Source: Thiomicrospira sp. XS5
Lineage (GTDB): Bacteria > Pseudomonadota > Gammaproteobacteria > Thiomicrospirales > Thiomicrospiraceae
Length of the DNA: 64,000 nt
Assembly (NCBI RefSeq): GCF_001507555.1
Contig: NZ_LQBO01000001.1
Location: forward strand, 868,001 to 932,000
Direction: 5' to 3'
Shown one piece after another: positions 8,897 through 18,006 of the stretch. Under the pieces are notes generated by a model. The model saw only the letters and a list, made by a program, of their open reading frames with translations. It searched no databases and was not told the origin of the DNA. The translations under genes and the position numbers were made by a program. Within the stretch, counting starts at the first letter, position 1, and each line of letters begins with the position of its first letter.

Positions 8897-9823
8897 TTAA
8901 CGGGTGTCGGACATGACCAGTAATTTATTGATGTCCACGGATTTCAAGAAGTCCAAAAACGCCACGGCCGGTGGCATCAGAACCTTATCTTGCATCTTGG
9001 CGATGTACCAATCTCGGCTGAGCGGGAAGCCTTGCACATCTAAGACTGTTAAATGACCGTATTTGGCTTCAATGCGAACCGCATGGCGCGGAATGACGGA
9101 AATGCCCAGGCCTGCCATGACCCCTTGTTTGATCGATTCGGTACTGCCCAGTTCCATATAAGGTTGAATCACATAATTCTCTTGCGCCAAGCGTTCTTCC
9201 AATGCAATACGAATGCCGGAGCCGCTTTCACGCATCAGAAATTTCTCATTGACGATGTCGCTTAATGGTATTTGCTTGTGTTTTGCCAGCGGATGGTTGG
9301 GGGGCGCCACCATCACCAGTTCGTTTTTGAAAAAGGGGAAGGCTTCCATTTTCAATTCCGCCGGAACACGCCCCATGACTGTTAAATGGTATTGGTTCTG
9401 TTTCAACTCGTCCAAAATTCGGCGCCGGTTAACCACCGTGATGGAGGGAATGACATCCGGGTATTTATTTAAGAAGGCTTTCAATACATATGGGATGAAG
9501 TACTTGGCGGGGGTGACCACGGCCAGCTTGAGCTCACCTTCCACACTGTCTTGTTCGTTGCGAATATAGGCGGTGAGGTCTTTGAGCTCTTCCAGAATGT
9601 TGGTGCAGGTCATGAACATGTGTTCACCGGCCGATGTCAGGTAGAGCTTCTTGCCGATGACTTCAATGAGTTTGACGTCGTTGTTTTCTTCCAAACGTTT
9701 AACCTGTACCGAAACGGCCGGCTGTGACAGGTTCAGTTCTTCAGCCGCTTTGGTATAACTTAAATGCCGGGAAACCGCTTCAAAAATACGAATTTGTTGG
9801 GCGGTGATGTGGAGATTATGCAT
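8897..9823 (-). CDS. cbbR: CbbR-type LysR regulator, divergent from cbbL
   Basis: The 308-aa LysR protein has an N-terminal helix-turn-helix (LSYTKAAEELNLSQPAVSVQVKRL, residues about 17-40) and a CbbR-like effector domain with ESGSGIRIALEERL. It is transcribed away from cbbL, with a 222-bp shared control region that carries a LysR-type inverted repeat. That is the classic arrangement of an autoregulated LysR activator. It probably controls cbbLS and the following cbbQO in response to CO2 supply or Calvin-cycle intermediates. Confidence 0.88.
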   Translation of the reverse strand: MHNLHITAQQIRIFEAVSRHLSYTKAAEELNLSQPAVSVQVKRLEENNDVKLIEVIGKKLYLTSAGEHMFMTCTNILEELKDLTAYIRNEQDSVEGELKLAVVTPAKYFIPYVLKAFLNKYPDVIPSITVVNRRRILDELKQNQYHLTVMGRVPAELKMEAFPFFKNELVMVAPPNHPLAKHKQIPLSDIVNEKFLMRESGSGIRIALEERLAQENYVIQPYMELGSTESIKQGVMAGLGISVIPRHAVRIEAKYGHLTVLDVQGFPLSRDWYIAKMQDKVLMPPAVAFLDFLKSVDINKLLVMSDTR

Positions 9824-9888
9824 TTTATTTCTCGAAGAGTGAAAATTTAAGGTATTGAAAATAAAGATAATTTTATTTGATCATAACC

Positions 9889-9914
9889 CTTTGTTTATAA
9901 ATTGTATAACAAAG
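9889..9914. promoter_or_regulatory. LysR-type operator between cbbR and cbbL
   Basis: CTTTGTT...AACAAAG with inner ATA/TAT symmetry forms a 26-bp interrupted inverted repeat in the divergent cbbR-cbbL control region, 132 bases before the cbbL start. Its size and place fit a CbbR recognition site. I see no convincing -35/-10 pair for cbbL. Confidence 0.5.
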
Positions 9915-10045
9915 ACTGAGTTTTAGGCCAGGGTAATTTGGATAAGATACGAACCACTGGAAACGCAAGCGTCTAACCACGTAGCAATATGAAGCGTTTT
10001 TTCAGACTCTTTTCACAACTAACTTTTATAACAAAGAGGTAAAAG

Positions 10046-11464
10046 ATGGCTAAGACTTATAACGCCGGTGTAAAAGAATACCGCGAAACGTATTGGATGC
10101 CTGATTATGAGCCTAAAGACTCAGATTTTCTAGCATGTTTTAAAGTAATCCCACAAGATGGTGTACCACGTGAAGAAGTGGCGGCTGCGGTAGCGGCGGA
10201 ATCTTCAACAGGGACGTGGACGACTGTATGGACTGACTTGTTGACCGATTTGGATCACTACAAAGGTCGTGCTTACAAAATCGAAGACGTTCCTGGTGAC
10301 GATGCGGCTTTCTACGCGTTCATCGCTTACCCAATCGACTTGTTCGAAGAAGGGTCTGTTGTAAACGTATTCACATCTTTGGTTGGTAACGTATTCGGCT
10401 TTAAAGCACTACGTGCTTTGCGCTTGGAAGACGTTCGTGTTCCGCTTGCATACGTTATGACGTGTGGCGGTCCACCACACGGTATCCAAGTTGAGCGTGA
10501 CAAAATGGATAAATATGGTCGTCCGATGTTGGGTTGTACCATCAAGCCTAAGCTTGGTTTGTCTGCGAAAAACTATGGCCGTGCCGTATATGAATGTTTG
10601 CGTGGTGGTCTTGACTTCACGAAAGATGACGAGAACATCAACTCTCAACCGTTCATGCGCTGGCGTGACCGTTTCTTGTTCTGTCAAGAAGCGATTGAAA
10701 AGTCAGAAGCGGAAACCGGTGAGCGTAAAGGTCACTACCTGAACGTTACTGCTCCAACACCTGAAGAAATGTACAAGCGTGCTGAATTCGCAAAAGAAAT
10801 CGGCTCTCCGATCATCATGCACGATTACCTAACCGGTGGTTTCACAGCGAACACAGGTTTGGCGAACTGGTGTCGTGATAACGGCGTTCTGCTTCACATT
10901 CACCGCGCAATGCACGGTGTAATCGACCGTAACCCACACCACGGTATCCACTTCCGTGTATTGGCGAAAGCACTTCGTCTATCCGGTGGTGACCACCTTC
11001 ACTCCGGTACCGTTGTTGGTAAATTGGAAGGTGACCGTGAAGCGACTCTTGGTTGGATCGACCTTATGCGTGACAGCTACATTGAAGAAGATCGTTCACG
11101 CGGCATCATGTTTGACCAGGACTTCGGTGCAATGCCTGGTGTTCTTCCGGTTGCTTCCGGTGGTATCCACGTATGGCACATGCCGGCCTTGGTTTCCATC
11201 TTCGGTGATGACTCCGTTCTTCAGTTCGGTGGTGGTACTTTGGGTCACCCATGGGGTAACGCAGCGGGTGCAGCCGCAAACCGTGTGGCTCTTGAAGCGT
11301 GTGTTCAAGCGCGTAACGAAGGTAAGGAAGTCGAGAAAGTCGGTAAGGAAATCCTTACTGAAGCGGCTAAGCACAGCCCAGAACTTAAAATCGCGATGGA
11401 AACATGGAAAGAAATTAAGTTCGAATTCGATACTGTTGACAAACTAGACGTTTCTCACAAGTAA
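10046..11464 (+). CDS. cbbL: Form I RuBisCO large subunit
   Basis: The 472-aa catalytic subunit of L8S8 RuBis[12 protein letters not shown] carries K167 and [13 protein letters not shown] carries K193, the carbamylated lysine, with the metal-binding D195 and E196. HIHRAMH and the [10 protein letters not shown] phosphate loop are also intact. The start has AGAGGT about 6 bases upstream. cbbS follows after 27 bases, then a cbbQ-cbbO pair rather than carboxysome shell genes, so this is the cytosolic, CbbQ/O-served form IA type (IAq) and not the carboxysomal one. Confidence 0.98.
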   Translation: MAKTYNAGVKEYRETYWMPDYEPKDSDFLACFKVIPQDGVPREEVAAAVAAESSTGTWTTVWTDLLTDLDHYKGRAYKIEDVPGDDAAFYAFIAYPIDLFEEGSVVNVFTSLVGNVFGFKALRALRLEDVRVPLAYVMTCGGPPHGIQVERDKMDKYGRPMLGCTIKPKLGLSAKNYGRAVYECLRGGLDFTKDDENINSQPFMRWRDRFLFCQEAIEKSEAETGERKGHYLNVTAPTPEEMYKRAEFAKEIGSPIIMHDYLTGGFTANTGLANWCRDNGVLLHIHRAMHGVIDRNPHHGIHFRVLAKALRLSGGDHLHSGTVVGKLEGDREATLGWIDLMRDSYIEEDRSRGIMFDQDFGAMPGVLPVASGGIHVWHMPALVSIFGDDSVLQFGGGTLGHPWGNAAGAAANRVALEACVQARNEGKEVEKVGKEILTEAAKHSPELKIAMETWKEIKFEFDTVDKLDVSHK

Positions 11465-11491
11465 TCGATTGTTAAATTCAGGAGAAAAAAC

Positions 11492-11845
11492 ATGAGTACA
11501 GTACAAGATTATCCTTCACGTCTTTCTGATCCGGCATCGCGTAAGGCAGAAACCTTTTCATATCTGCCGAAGATGTCTGATGACCAAATCAGATCGCAAG
11601 TAGAGTACATCATCAGCAAGGGTTGGAACCCGGCTGTTGAGCACACTGAGCCAGAGAACGCTTTCTCTTACTTCTGGTATATGTGGAAGCTTCCAATGTT
11701 CGGTGAAACCTCTGCGGATGCCGTTTTGGAAGAAGTAAATGCGTGTATCAAAGCCAACCCAAACAACCACGTTCGTTTGATTGGTTATGACAACTATGCG
11801 CAGTCTCAAGGTGCCAACATGCTGGTTAAGCGTGGTGACATGTAA
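11492..11845 (+). CDS. cbbS: Form I RuBisCO small subunit
   Basis: The 117-aa small subunit completes the hexadecameric form I enzyme with CbbL. It contains the usual [13 protein letters not shown] and [13 protein letters not shown] segments. An AGGAGA ribosome site lies 9 bases before the ATG, and the cbbL stop is 27 bases upstream. The message continues into a long structured gap before cbbQ. Confidence 0.97.
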   Translation: MSTVQDYPSRLSDPASRKAETFSYLPKMSDDQIRSQVEYIISKGWNPAVEHTEPENAFSYFWYMWKLPMFGETSADAVLEEVNACIKANPNNHVRLIGYDNYAQSQGANMLVKRGDM

Positions 11846-11851
11846 AATGGT

Positions 11852-11976
11852 TTAAAACGCCCGCCAGCAACCCAAGTGCGTTGTTGGGCGCGGCTCGAAA
11901 TCCTCATGTGCTCACGGCACACTCCGGTTTCTGCGCTGCGTCCGCCTAGCCCTTGAATCACTGGCGAACGTTTTAA
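11852..11976. repeat. Long imperfect hairpin after cbbS
   Basis: TTAAAACG-CCGCCAG at the left pairs with CTGGCG-ACGTTTTAA at the right. GGGCGCGG pairs with CCGCCTAGCCC, and the centre is CATGTGC-TCAC-GGCACACTCCGG. The stem is about 55 bp with bulges, and the arm contains CTGCGCTGCG, the reverse complement of the CGCAGCG block in the elements at 4882 and 17880. Confidence 0.7.
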
Positions 11977-11988
11977 TTCCATTTGTTT

Positions 11989-12205
11989 GCTGGCTGATCG
12001 TTCAGTCAGCTACAAATTTAAATCGCGGTTTAGGCTTTTGTTTGAATCGCGTCCGTTTCCCTTAGCCAAAAGCGACGGGAGGCGGCTATCGAATTCCGGT
12101 GGTTGCAAGCTTCGTTTTGCAGCCACCAACCTTGTTTACCCGGGCAGTCTCATACCTCACTGTTCGGGTAACGGCCAGCTAGCCCCGAAACTAGCTGGTT
12201 TTCAA
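11989..12205 (+). terminator. Stem-loop array with a terminator between cbbS and cbbQ
   Basis: Four separate stems follow the long hairpin: GCTG/CTGA with TCAG/CAGC (11989-12010), GGTGG..GCAA with TTGCA.CCACC (12098-12127), TTACCCG with CGGGTAA (12136-12171), and CCAGCTAG with CTAGCTGG followed by TTTTC (12175-12203). The last looks like an intrinsic terminator on the plus strand. This would give a large excess of cbbLS over cbbQO message. Confidence 0.6.
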
Positions 12206-12282
12206 TTTATTTAGTTGTGCTCATTGCAACCAGTGATCACACCTAAATATTTTGAATGATGACTTGCCAACGGAGAAATAAC

Positions 12283-13101
12283 ATGTCGGAAATTAATGCC
12301 TTAGATCCAAGCCAATACATGATTAAAGACGAACCGTTTTACCGTCCGGTATCGGATGAAATCGAATTGTTCGAGTCCGGATATGCCTCCCGAATGCCGA
12401 TTATGTTGAAAGGCCCGACGGGGTGCGGTAAGTCGCGTTTTGTGGAATATATGGCGCACAAGCTCGGTAAGCCGTTAATCACGGTGGCGTGTAATGAAGA
12501 CATGACCGCCTCCGATTTGGTCGGGCGTTACCTGATCGATATCAACGGGACCAAATGGCAGGATGGTCCTTTGACTGTCGCCGCGCGTATCGGTGCCATC
12601 TGCTACCTGGATGAGGTGGTCGAAGCCCGTCAGGACACCACGGTTGTGATTCACCCCTTGACGGACCACCGTCGTGTGCTGCCATTAGACAAAAAAGGCG
12701 AGCTGGTCGAAGCGCACCCGGATTTCCAATTGGTGATTTCCTATAACCCGGGCTATCAGTCGATGATGAAAGACTTGAAACAATCCACCAAACAGCGTTT
12801 CGGTGGTTTCAAGTTCGACTATCCGGAAGAAGCGGTGGAAGCCGACATCGTTGCCAAAGAAGCGGGCATCGATCAAGCCACGGCCGAGAAGCTGGTTCAA
12901 ATCGCGCAACGTTCCCGTAACCTGAAAGGGCACGGTCTGGACGAAGGGATTTCCACCCGTCTATTGGTCTATGCGGCGCAGTTAATTAACAAGGGTGTTG
13001 ATCCGAAGAAAGCCTGTACGATGGCTTTGATTACGCCATTGACCGACGACGATGACATTTTGGATACCCTCTTGACCACGGTCGATACTTTCTTTGAATA
13101 A
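12283..13101 (+). CDS. cbbQ: CbbQ-type AAA+ RuBisCO activase, cbbLS-linked
   Basis: The 272-aa AAA+ ATPase of the CbbQ/CbbO activase has Walker A GPTGCGKS at 44-51, Walker B CYLDE and the VVEARQD segment after it. The start is set at the ATG at 12283 (MSEINALD), with GGAG 8 bases upstream. The frame is open back to 12256 but without a ribosome site. It is paralogous to the CbbQ at 5004-5804, with a shared core but differing ends, in line with pairing to form I rather than form II RuBisCO. Confidence 0.95.
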   Translation: MSEINALDPSQYMIKDEPFYRPVSDEIELFESGYASRMPIMLKGPTGCGKSRFVEYMAHKLGKPLITVACNEDMTASDLVGRYLIDINGTKWQDGPLTVAARIGAICYLDEVVEARQDTTVVIHPLTDHRRVLPLDKKGELVEAHPDFQLVISYNPGYQSMMKDLKQSTKQRFGGFKFDYPEEAVEADIVAKEAGIDQATAEKLVQIAQRSRNLKGHGLDEGISTRLLVYAAQLINKGVDPKKACTMALITPLTDDDDILDTLLTTVDTFFE

Positions 13102-13125
13102 ACCCTTTGAATAAATCAAAAGTGG

Positions 13126-13154
13126 CCAGGCCTGGGCATTTTGACCAGGCCTGG
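13126..13154. repeat. Two iterated palindromes between cbbQ and cbbO
   Basis: Two perfect CCAGGCCTGG copies (13126-13135 and 13145-13154) are 19 bases apart in the 93-bp cbbQ-cbbO gap. The two copies could also pair with each other as a larger stem. Confidence 0.8.
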
Positions 13155-13194
13155 GAGAAAGGTCTAAACGACGGAATAACAAGAGAGAATCGAT

Positions 13195-15528
13195 ATGAGT
13201 TTTGATATGCAGGAAGTCAAGGAATCCTTGATTGAAAGCGTTCCTCAGTTAGAGGAAATGCTGGATTCATTGATTCAAGAGGCTTCACACCACATGTCGG
13301 AGGCGTCGCGTCAGACCTGGTTGCAAAATGCCCAGGGGATTGCGTACCTCGGTAAAGGGCAACAGATTGTCATCAGTTATCTGGAAGCCGTGCCGCAAGT
13401 TGTGTCGCAGGTCGAAGATGAAATTCTGGATGACGTTCTGGAAACGGTGATGAAATTGTCGTCGGTGACATCCGGTGAAGTGGTGGCTTTGACATTGGAT
13501 TCGTTGCCGTTGGTCGCGGAAAGAACCGGCGATATCGATCTGTTGAGACAATACCTGGCGCTGATTTACCAATTGGGCTCCAAAACCCCGCGTGGTTTGA
13601 GACCGATGCTGGGCATCATCGACGATTTGATGTCGAAGCTGACTGTCTCCGGCTTGCGCCGCTGGGCGCAATGGGGGGCGCAAGCACACGCCCGTAATTT
13701 CCAGGCGCAGATGGATTATTTCGGTTTGCAATCGGAAGATTCCAAGGCGGTGTTCCAGCAGCAGCGTAAAGGCTCGTTGTTCATCGATTTTCATCGTCCG
13801 ATCAACTTCTATTTGCGAGCTTTCTGGGCGCGCGATTTCTTCATTCGCCCCGCGGCGTCGGATTTCGATGATTTCAAACCGTTCTATGAAAACATGGCCA
13901 TGCACTTGCCGGATGCCTTGAACGATTTGGGCGACATCAAAGGGGCGGAATTGTATCGCGCCATGGCCGCGCACATGGCGTCGCATTTGATGTACACCTC
14001 GGCCGCGATTTCGATGGAGCAGTTGAACCCGCAACAGATGTTCTTCATCGAACTGATTGAAGACGCACGTGTTGAATACAATGCCATCAAACAGTTCCCG
14101 GGCTTGAAAAAACTGTGGATGAAAGTGGCCAAAGCCGGAATGGAAGCGTCGGAACTGCCGGAGAACACCACGGCGTATCGCCTGGAACAGTTGGCTTTTG
14201 CGTTGATGGATAAAGCATACCCGTTTGACGATGAACCGTTGACGATGGTGGTGGATCAGTTCCACGATCAAGTCGAAGACAACCTGGAAAACGAAAAGTG
14301 GTCTTGGGATTTGGGGATGACCTTGTATAACGTCCTGAACCAAGCCATGAGCAAGTGGGAATCGCTGACCGAAATTAGCCGGATACGCTTCCCGTATCGT
14401 GATGACAACCGTTTGGTGTGGGCATCCGACGAATGGGGTGAAATGGAGGGCACCGGTGCCGGGCACCAGGAAACCGTGCGCAAGCATGTGTCGGTCATGG
14501 AAATGGTCAATGAGATCGATTCCGAACTGGAAGACGTTGACCATGATGAAGTCTGGGTGCTGAATTCAGAATTCTTCCCGTATGAAGACAACGGTGTATC
14601 CTTTAACGACATGGAAGGTGTCGACCCGGTTTCCGACCCGGTTCATTACCATGAATGGGATTACCGTGTACAATTGAACCGCCCGAACTGGGTCACCTTG
14701 TACGAGCACCGTGCCAAGAAGGGTGATCCGGAATTGTACGACCGGATTCTGGAGCAGAATAAAGGCATTGCACATCGTATCAAGCAGATCGTTGATAAAC
14801 TGCAAGCTGTAGGTCTGCAGCGCATCCGCCGCATCGAAGATGGGGATGAACTGGATTTGAACGCCTGTGTGGAAGCGATTACCGCGTTGCGCATGGGGCA
14901 GGAGCCGGATCCGCGCATTACCATGAAAAACGTGGTTCGCAGCCGGGAAGTGTCGGTCGTGATTTTGCTGGATTTATCCGAATCCACCAATGAATATGTC
15001 ACCGGTGAAGACAAAACGGTACTGGAAGTGACGCAGGAAGCGGCGATTTTGGTGTCCCACGCCATTAATGGCATTGGTGACCAGTTTGCAGTACACGGCT
15101 TTTCTTCGGATGGACGGCACGACGTTCAGTACACGCGTTTCAAACAGTTTGAAGAACCGTTTGATGCCGATGTGCACGCTAAATTGGCCGGTATGCAAGG
15201 TGGCTTGTCGACCCGTATGGGCGCGGCCATGCGTCATGCCGGAGCGTATCTGGAAAGACAGTCCAGCAAACAAAAGTTGTTGCTGGTGATCACCGATGGT
15301 GAACCGTCGGATATTGATGAAAAAGACAGTCAATATTTGAAGCAGGATGCGAAAAAAGCGGTGGAAGAACTCCAGACCAATGGTGTTTATTCCTACTGTC
15401 TGACGATTGACCAGTTTGCCGATAAATACGTGCAGCAGATCTTCGGCCAGAACCGTTATGCGATTGTCGATAACGTGATGCGTTTACCGGAAAAATTGCC
15501 GACGCTATTTGCGAACCTAACCACGTAA
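13195..15528 (+). CDS. cbbO: CbbO-type RuBisCO activase subunit, cbbLS-linked
   Basis: The 777-aa VWA protein partners CbbQ in remodelling inhibited form I RuBisCO. The C-terminal VWA domain has MIDAS residues DLSES near 593-597, the STRMG threonine near 673 and ITDGEP near 699-704. The N-terminal two thirds is helical, as in other CbbO proteins. It is longer than the cbbM-linked CbbO (754 aa) and clearly diverged, so the two pairs are old paralogues and not a recent copy. The ribosome site AGAGAATCG lies just before the ATG. Confidence 0.93.
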   Translation: MSFDMQEVKESLIESVPQLEEMLDSLIQEASHHMSEASRQTWLQNAQGIAYLGKGQQIVISYLEAVPQVVSQVEDEILDDVLETVMKLSSVTSGEVVALTLDSLPLVAERTGDIDLLRQYLALIYQLGSKTPRGLRPMLGIIDDLMSKLTVSGLRRWAQWGAQAHARNFQAQMDYFGLQSEDSKAVFQQQRKGSLFIDFHRPINFYLRAFWARDFFIRPAASDFDDFKPFYENMAMHLPDALNDLGDIKGAELYRAMAAHMASHLMYTSAAISMEQLNPQQMFFIELIEDARVEYNAIKQFPGLKKLWMKVAKAGMEASELPENTTAYRLEQLAFALMDKAYPFDDEPLTMVVDQFHDQVEDNLENEKWSWDLGMTLYNVLNQAMSKWESLTEISRIRFPYRDDNRLVWASDEWGEMEGTGAGHQETVRKHVSVMEMVNEIDSELEDVDHDEVWVLNSEFFPYEDNGVSFNDMEGVDPVSDPVHYHEWDYRVQLNRPNWVTLYEHRAKKGDPELYDRILEQNKGIAHRIKQIVDKLQAVGLQRIRRIEDGDELDLNACVEAITALRMGQEPDPRITMKNVVRSREVSVVILLDLSESTNEYVTGEDKTVLEVTQEAAILVSHAINGIGDQFAVHGFSSDGRHDVQYTRFKQFEEPFDADVHAKLAGMQGGLSTRMGAAMRHAGAYLERQSSKQKLLLVITDGEPSDIDEKDSQYLKQDAKKAVEELQTNGVYSYCLTIDQFADKYVQQIFGQNRYAIVDNVMRLPEKLPTLFANLTT

Positions 15529-15565
15529 TGAATAGTCGACACTAAACACGATAAAAGGGGGTGTC

Positions 15566-16096
15566 ATGGACGCTCAACAATTTTTAACCGCTGTGTCAGC
15601 GTTACCCGATGACGATTTACAACAGGTTTTGGATGGGGCGACTCTGGTCGTGGTTCAAGATCAAGACCTGCGTCTCGGTAAAAGCGATGAAGCATTTGTT
15701 ATTTACGAACTGGGTGAGGATCGCATTGAGGATGTGGCGTCTTTGAGGGCCTACCTGTCGGACAATGCCGACGACTTAATGCGGAATTATTATCACTTTA
15801 ACCCGCTGAGCAAAGAATACTTTCAGACGCGATTACGCGAGTTGATACAAGAGTATGGTGCGGCTTCGTTTGCGGCGCAACCGAACAGTTTGCCGGAAAA
15901 AGTCGTCTTTGTGGAACAGGGAGAGTTGATCTGTGAAAACCAGGAAAGCCCTCGGTTCCAGTATGGTTTGTATCTGAAGTTAGGCGAAGCCATGCCCGCT
16001 TTAGCAGTGAATAACAAAGTGAAAAATTGGCTGCAATCCGGCTCGGCTTACAGTGACTACATCAGTGTCAATGTTTGCCGTTTCAGCGCCTTTTAA
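15566..16096 (+). CDS. Uncharacterised 176-aa protein ending the cbbLS cluster
   Basis: I do not recognise the family. The product is acidic and soluble, with no signal peptide or membrane segment. It starts 37 bases after cbbO, with a strong GGGGG ribosome site, so it is very likely in the same transcript. It occupies the same place as the 143-aa unknown behind the other cbbO but shows no obvious similarity to it. A role in RuBisCO activase function is a guess from position only. Confidence 0.7.
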   Translation: MDAQQFLTAVSALPDDDLQQVLDGATLVVVQDQDLRLGKSDEAFVIYELGEDRIEDVASLRAYLSDNADDLMRNYYHFNPLSKEYFQTRLRELIQEYGAASFAAQPNSLPEKVVFVEQGELICENQESPRFQYGLYLKLGEAMPALAVNNKVKNWLQSGSAYSDYISVNVCRFSAF

Positions 16097-16101
16097 CTCA
16101 T

Positions 16102-16395
16102 TTAATCTTCTTCTTGGGCGGCTTTATCGTCAATGCCGTCCAACTTTTTAACCTTTTTAAAGGCTTTTCTGACCGCTTTTTCGATGCGGGCTTGAATCTC
16201 CAGATGCTCTTCGCCGGACATATAAAACGACATATCAATATCATGACGAATGTAACGGGGAGCGATACGGTTTAACGCAATGCAGGCCATATCCGCAAGT
16301 TGATTATCCGTCAAACCAGAATCCAAATAATTTTCGTGAATGTAGTTGAAGACCGGTCTTTCGTAGTAGTTATGAACGGTTTCTAATGCAGACAT
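16102..16395 (-). CDS. ComFB-like late competence protein
   Basis: The 97-aa product reads VHNYYERPVFNYI near the start and MACIALNRIAPRYIRHDIDM in the middle, which matches the ComFB family of small proteins. ComFB homologues in other bacteria have been linked to competence, pili and, in cyanobacteria, cyclic-di-nucleotide binding. I take the second of two adjacent ATGs (16395), 7 bases after GGAG; 16398 is the alternative. It converges on the 176-aa unknown, with 5 bases between the stop codons. Confidence 0.75.
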   Translation of the reverse strand: MSALETVHNYYERPVFNYIHENYLDSGLTDNQLADMACIALNRIAPRYIRHDIDMSFYMSGEEHLEIQARIEKAVRKAFKKVKKLDGIDDKAAQEED

Positions 16396-16472
16396 CATCA
16401 CTCTCCTTAATGAGCGGATCTTAAAACAGCCCGAATCGGGCGATGCTTTAACTATACCGAAATTCCGGGCAT

Positions 16473-16500
16473 AAAAAAAGCACTCCAAGGAGTGCTTTTA
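16473..16500 (-). terminator. Intrinsic terminator of purD
   Basis: AAAAGCACTCC and GGAGTGCTTTT make a perfect 11-bp stem with a 2-nt loop, followed on the minus strand by a T-run. It separates purD from the ComFB-like gene. Confidence 0.85.
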
Positions 16501-16554
16501 AGCCAGTTCCGTGACCGAAACCTGTGCGCGTTAGCGGTTATCTTAGCCGCTGTC

Positions 16555-17847
16555 TTAACTGATGGCTTCCCGCTTGATGGCGCGGTGACCAATGTCGGTA
16601 CGGTGAAACTCATCCTGCCATTGAATTTTCGTGACGGCTTCGTAGGCTTTTTTCTGGGCGTCGGTGACATTTTCACCCAGAGCCGTGACACAAAGCACAC
16701 GACCACCGGAGGTGACTACTTCGCCTTGGTCGTTGGTGGCGGTGCCGGCATGGAACACTTTGGTGTCAACGCCGTTGGCCTCGTCGATGCCTTTAATGAC
16801 GTCGCCTTTACGGTAGCTGTCCGGGTAGCCGCCGGCGGCTAACACCACACCTAAGGCGGCGCGAGAATCCCATTTAGCGGAAATCTGATCGAGCTTTTTA
16901 TCCAAGGCGGCCAGGCACAGTTCTTCCAGATTCGATTGCAAACGCATCATAATCGGCTGGGTTTCCGGATCGCCGAAACGGCAGTTGAATTCCAGAACTT
17001 TTGGCGTGCCGTCGGCGGTGACCATGACGCCGGCATACAGGAAGCCGGTGTAAGGCAAGCCGTCTTTCGCCATGCCTTCGATGGTCGGGCGGATAACGTC
17101 GGCCATAATGCGGTCATGGATTTTACGGGTCACGACCGGCGCCGGTGTGTAAGCGCCCATGCCGCCGGTGTTCGGACCGGTGTCGCCATTGTCGCGTGCC
17201 TTGTGGTCCTGAGAGGTCGCCATCGGCAGGATGTGTTCGCCGTCGGCCATGACGATGAAGCTGGCTTCTTCGCCTTCCAGAAATTCTTCGATGACCACGC
17301 GGGCACCGGCGTCGCCGAATTTATTGCCGGCCAGCATGTCTTCGACCGCGGCGATTGCTTCGGCTTCGGTGTCGGCCAAGATGACCCCTTTACCGGCCGC
17401 CAAACCGTCGGCTTTCACCACAATCGGTGCGCCCATTTTTTCAATGTAGGCAATGGCGGGCGGGATTTCGGTAAAGACTTCATAAGCCGCAGTCGGAATC
17501 TGGTGCTTGGCCAGGAAGTCTTTCGAGAAGGCTTTGGAACCTTCCAACTGCGCGGCACCTTTGGATGGGCCAAAACACTTCAAGCCAGCCGCTTCAAAAG
17601 CATCGACCACGCCAAGGACCAGCGGGACTTCCGGGCCGACGATGGTGAGTTCGACTTGGTTGTTTTGGGCAAAATCGACCAGGCCTGGTAAATCTTCCAC
17701 TGCAATCGCAACGTTTTTCAGTTTCGGTTCCAGAGCGGTTCCGGCATTGCCCGGCGCGACGAAGACGGTTTCGACGTTTTCCGACTGAGCCGTTTTCCAT
17801 GCCAAGGCATGCTCACGACCGCCGCTTCCAATCACTAATACATTCAT
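16555..17847 (-). CDS. purD: Phosphoribosylamine-glycine ligase
   Basis: The 430-aa ATP-grasp enzyme makes glycinamide ribonucleotide in purine synthesis. The N-terminus MNVLVIGSGGREHALAW is the family signature. The ATP-grasp region has VVKADGLAAGKGV, and the C-terminus has FNCRFGDPETQ. It follows purH on the same strand across a gap with a long hairpin. One copy of CCAGGCCTGG lies inside the gene at 17679-17688. Confidence 0.97.
   Translation of the reverse strand: MNVLVIGSGGREHALAWKTAQSENVETVFVAPGNAGTALEPKLKNVAIAVEDLPGLVDFAQNNQVELTIVGPEVPLVLGVVDAFEAAGLKCFGPSKGAAQLEGSKAFSKDFLAKHQIPTAAYEVFTEIPPAIAYIEKMGAPIVVKADGLAAGKGVILADTEAEAIAAVEDMLAGNKFGDAGARVVIEEFLEGEEASFIVMADGEHILPMATSQDHKARDNGDTGPNTGGMGAYTPAPVVTRKIHDRIMADVIRPTIEGMAKDGLPYTGFLYAGVMVTADGTPKVLEFNCRFGDPETQPIMMRLQSNLEELCLAALDKKLDQISAKWDSRAALGVVLAAGGYPDSYRKGDVIKGIDEANGVDTKVFHAGTATNDQGEVVTSGGRVLCVTALGENVTDAQKKAYEAVTKIQWQDEFHRTDIGHRAIKREAIS
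17679..17688. repeat. Iterated palindrome inside purD
   Basis: A perfect CCAGGCCTGG lies within the coding sequence, encoding part of the segment LPGLVDFA. Intragenic copies show that the motif is not just a terminator part. Confidence 0.85.
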
Positions 17848-17879
17848 TTAAATTTTCTCTCGTTTATTCCAAATTCAAG

Positions 17880-17997
17880 AGGAAGGAGCGCTTTGCTTGG
17901 GGTCAAGGCGGGGTTGAAAGCCGGAGCGCAGCGTACAAAAAGTACGTGAGCACCGGAAGTTCAAGCCCAACGCGGAGACCAAGTAAATAAGCCCTTC
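17880..17997. repeat. Long imperfect hairpin between purH and purD
   Basis: GGAAGG pairs with CCTTCC at the outer ends. CTTGG..GTC pairs with GAC.CAAG, GTTGAA with TTCAAG, and CCGG with CCGG, down to CGTAC-AAAAA-GTACG at the tip. GAGCGCAGCGTAC next to the tip matches the block in the cbbQ-cbbO element. It fills most of the 159-bp gap. Confidence 0.75.
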
Positions 17998-18006
17998 CGA
18001 ACAGGA

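Noticed and set aside
13285-14544. 419-codon open frame on the minus strand
   Set aside because: It is antisense to cbbO, with Gln/His/Arg-rich shadow composition and no start signal.
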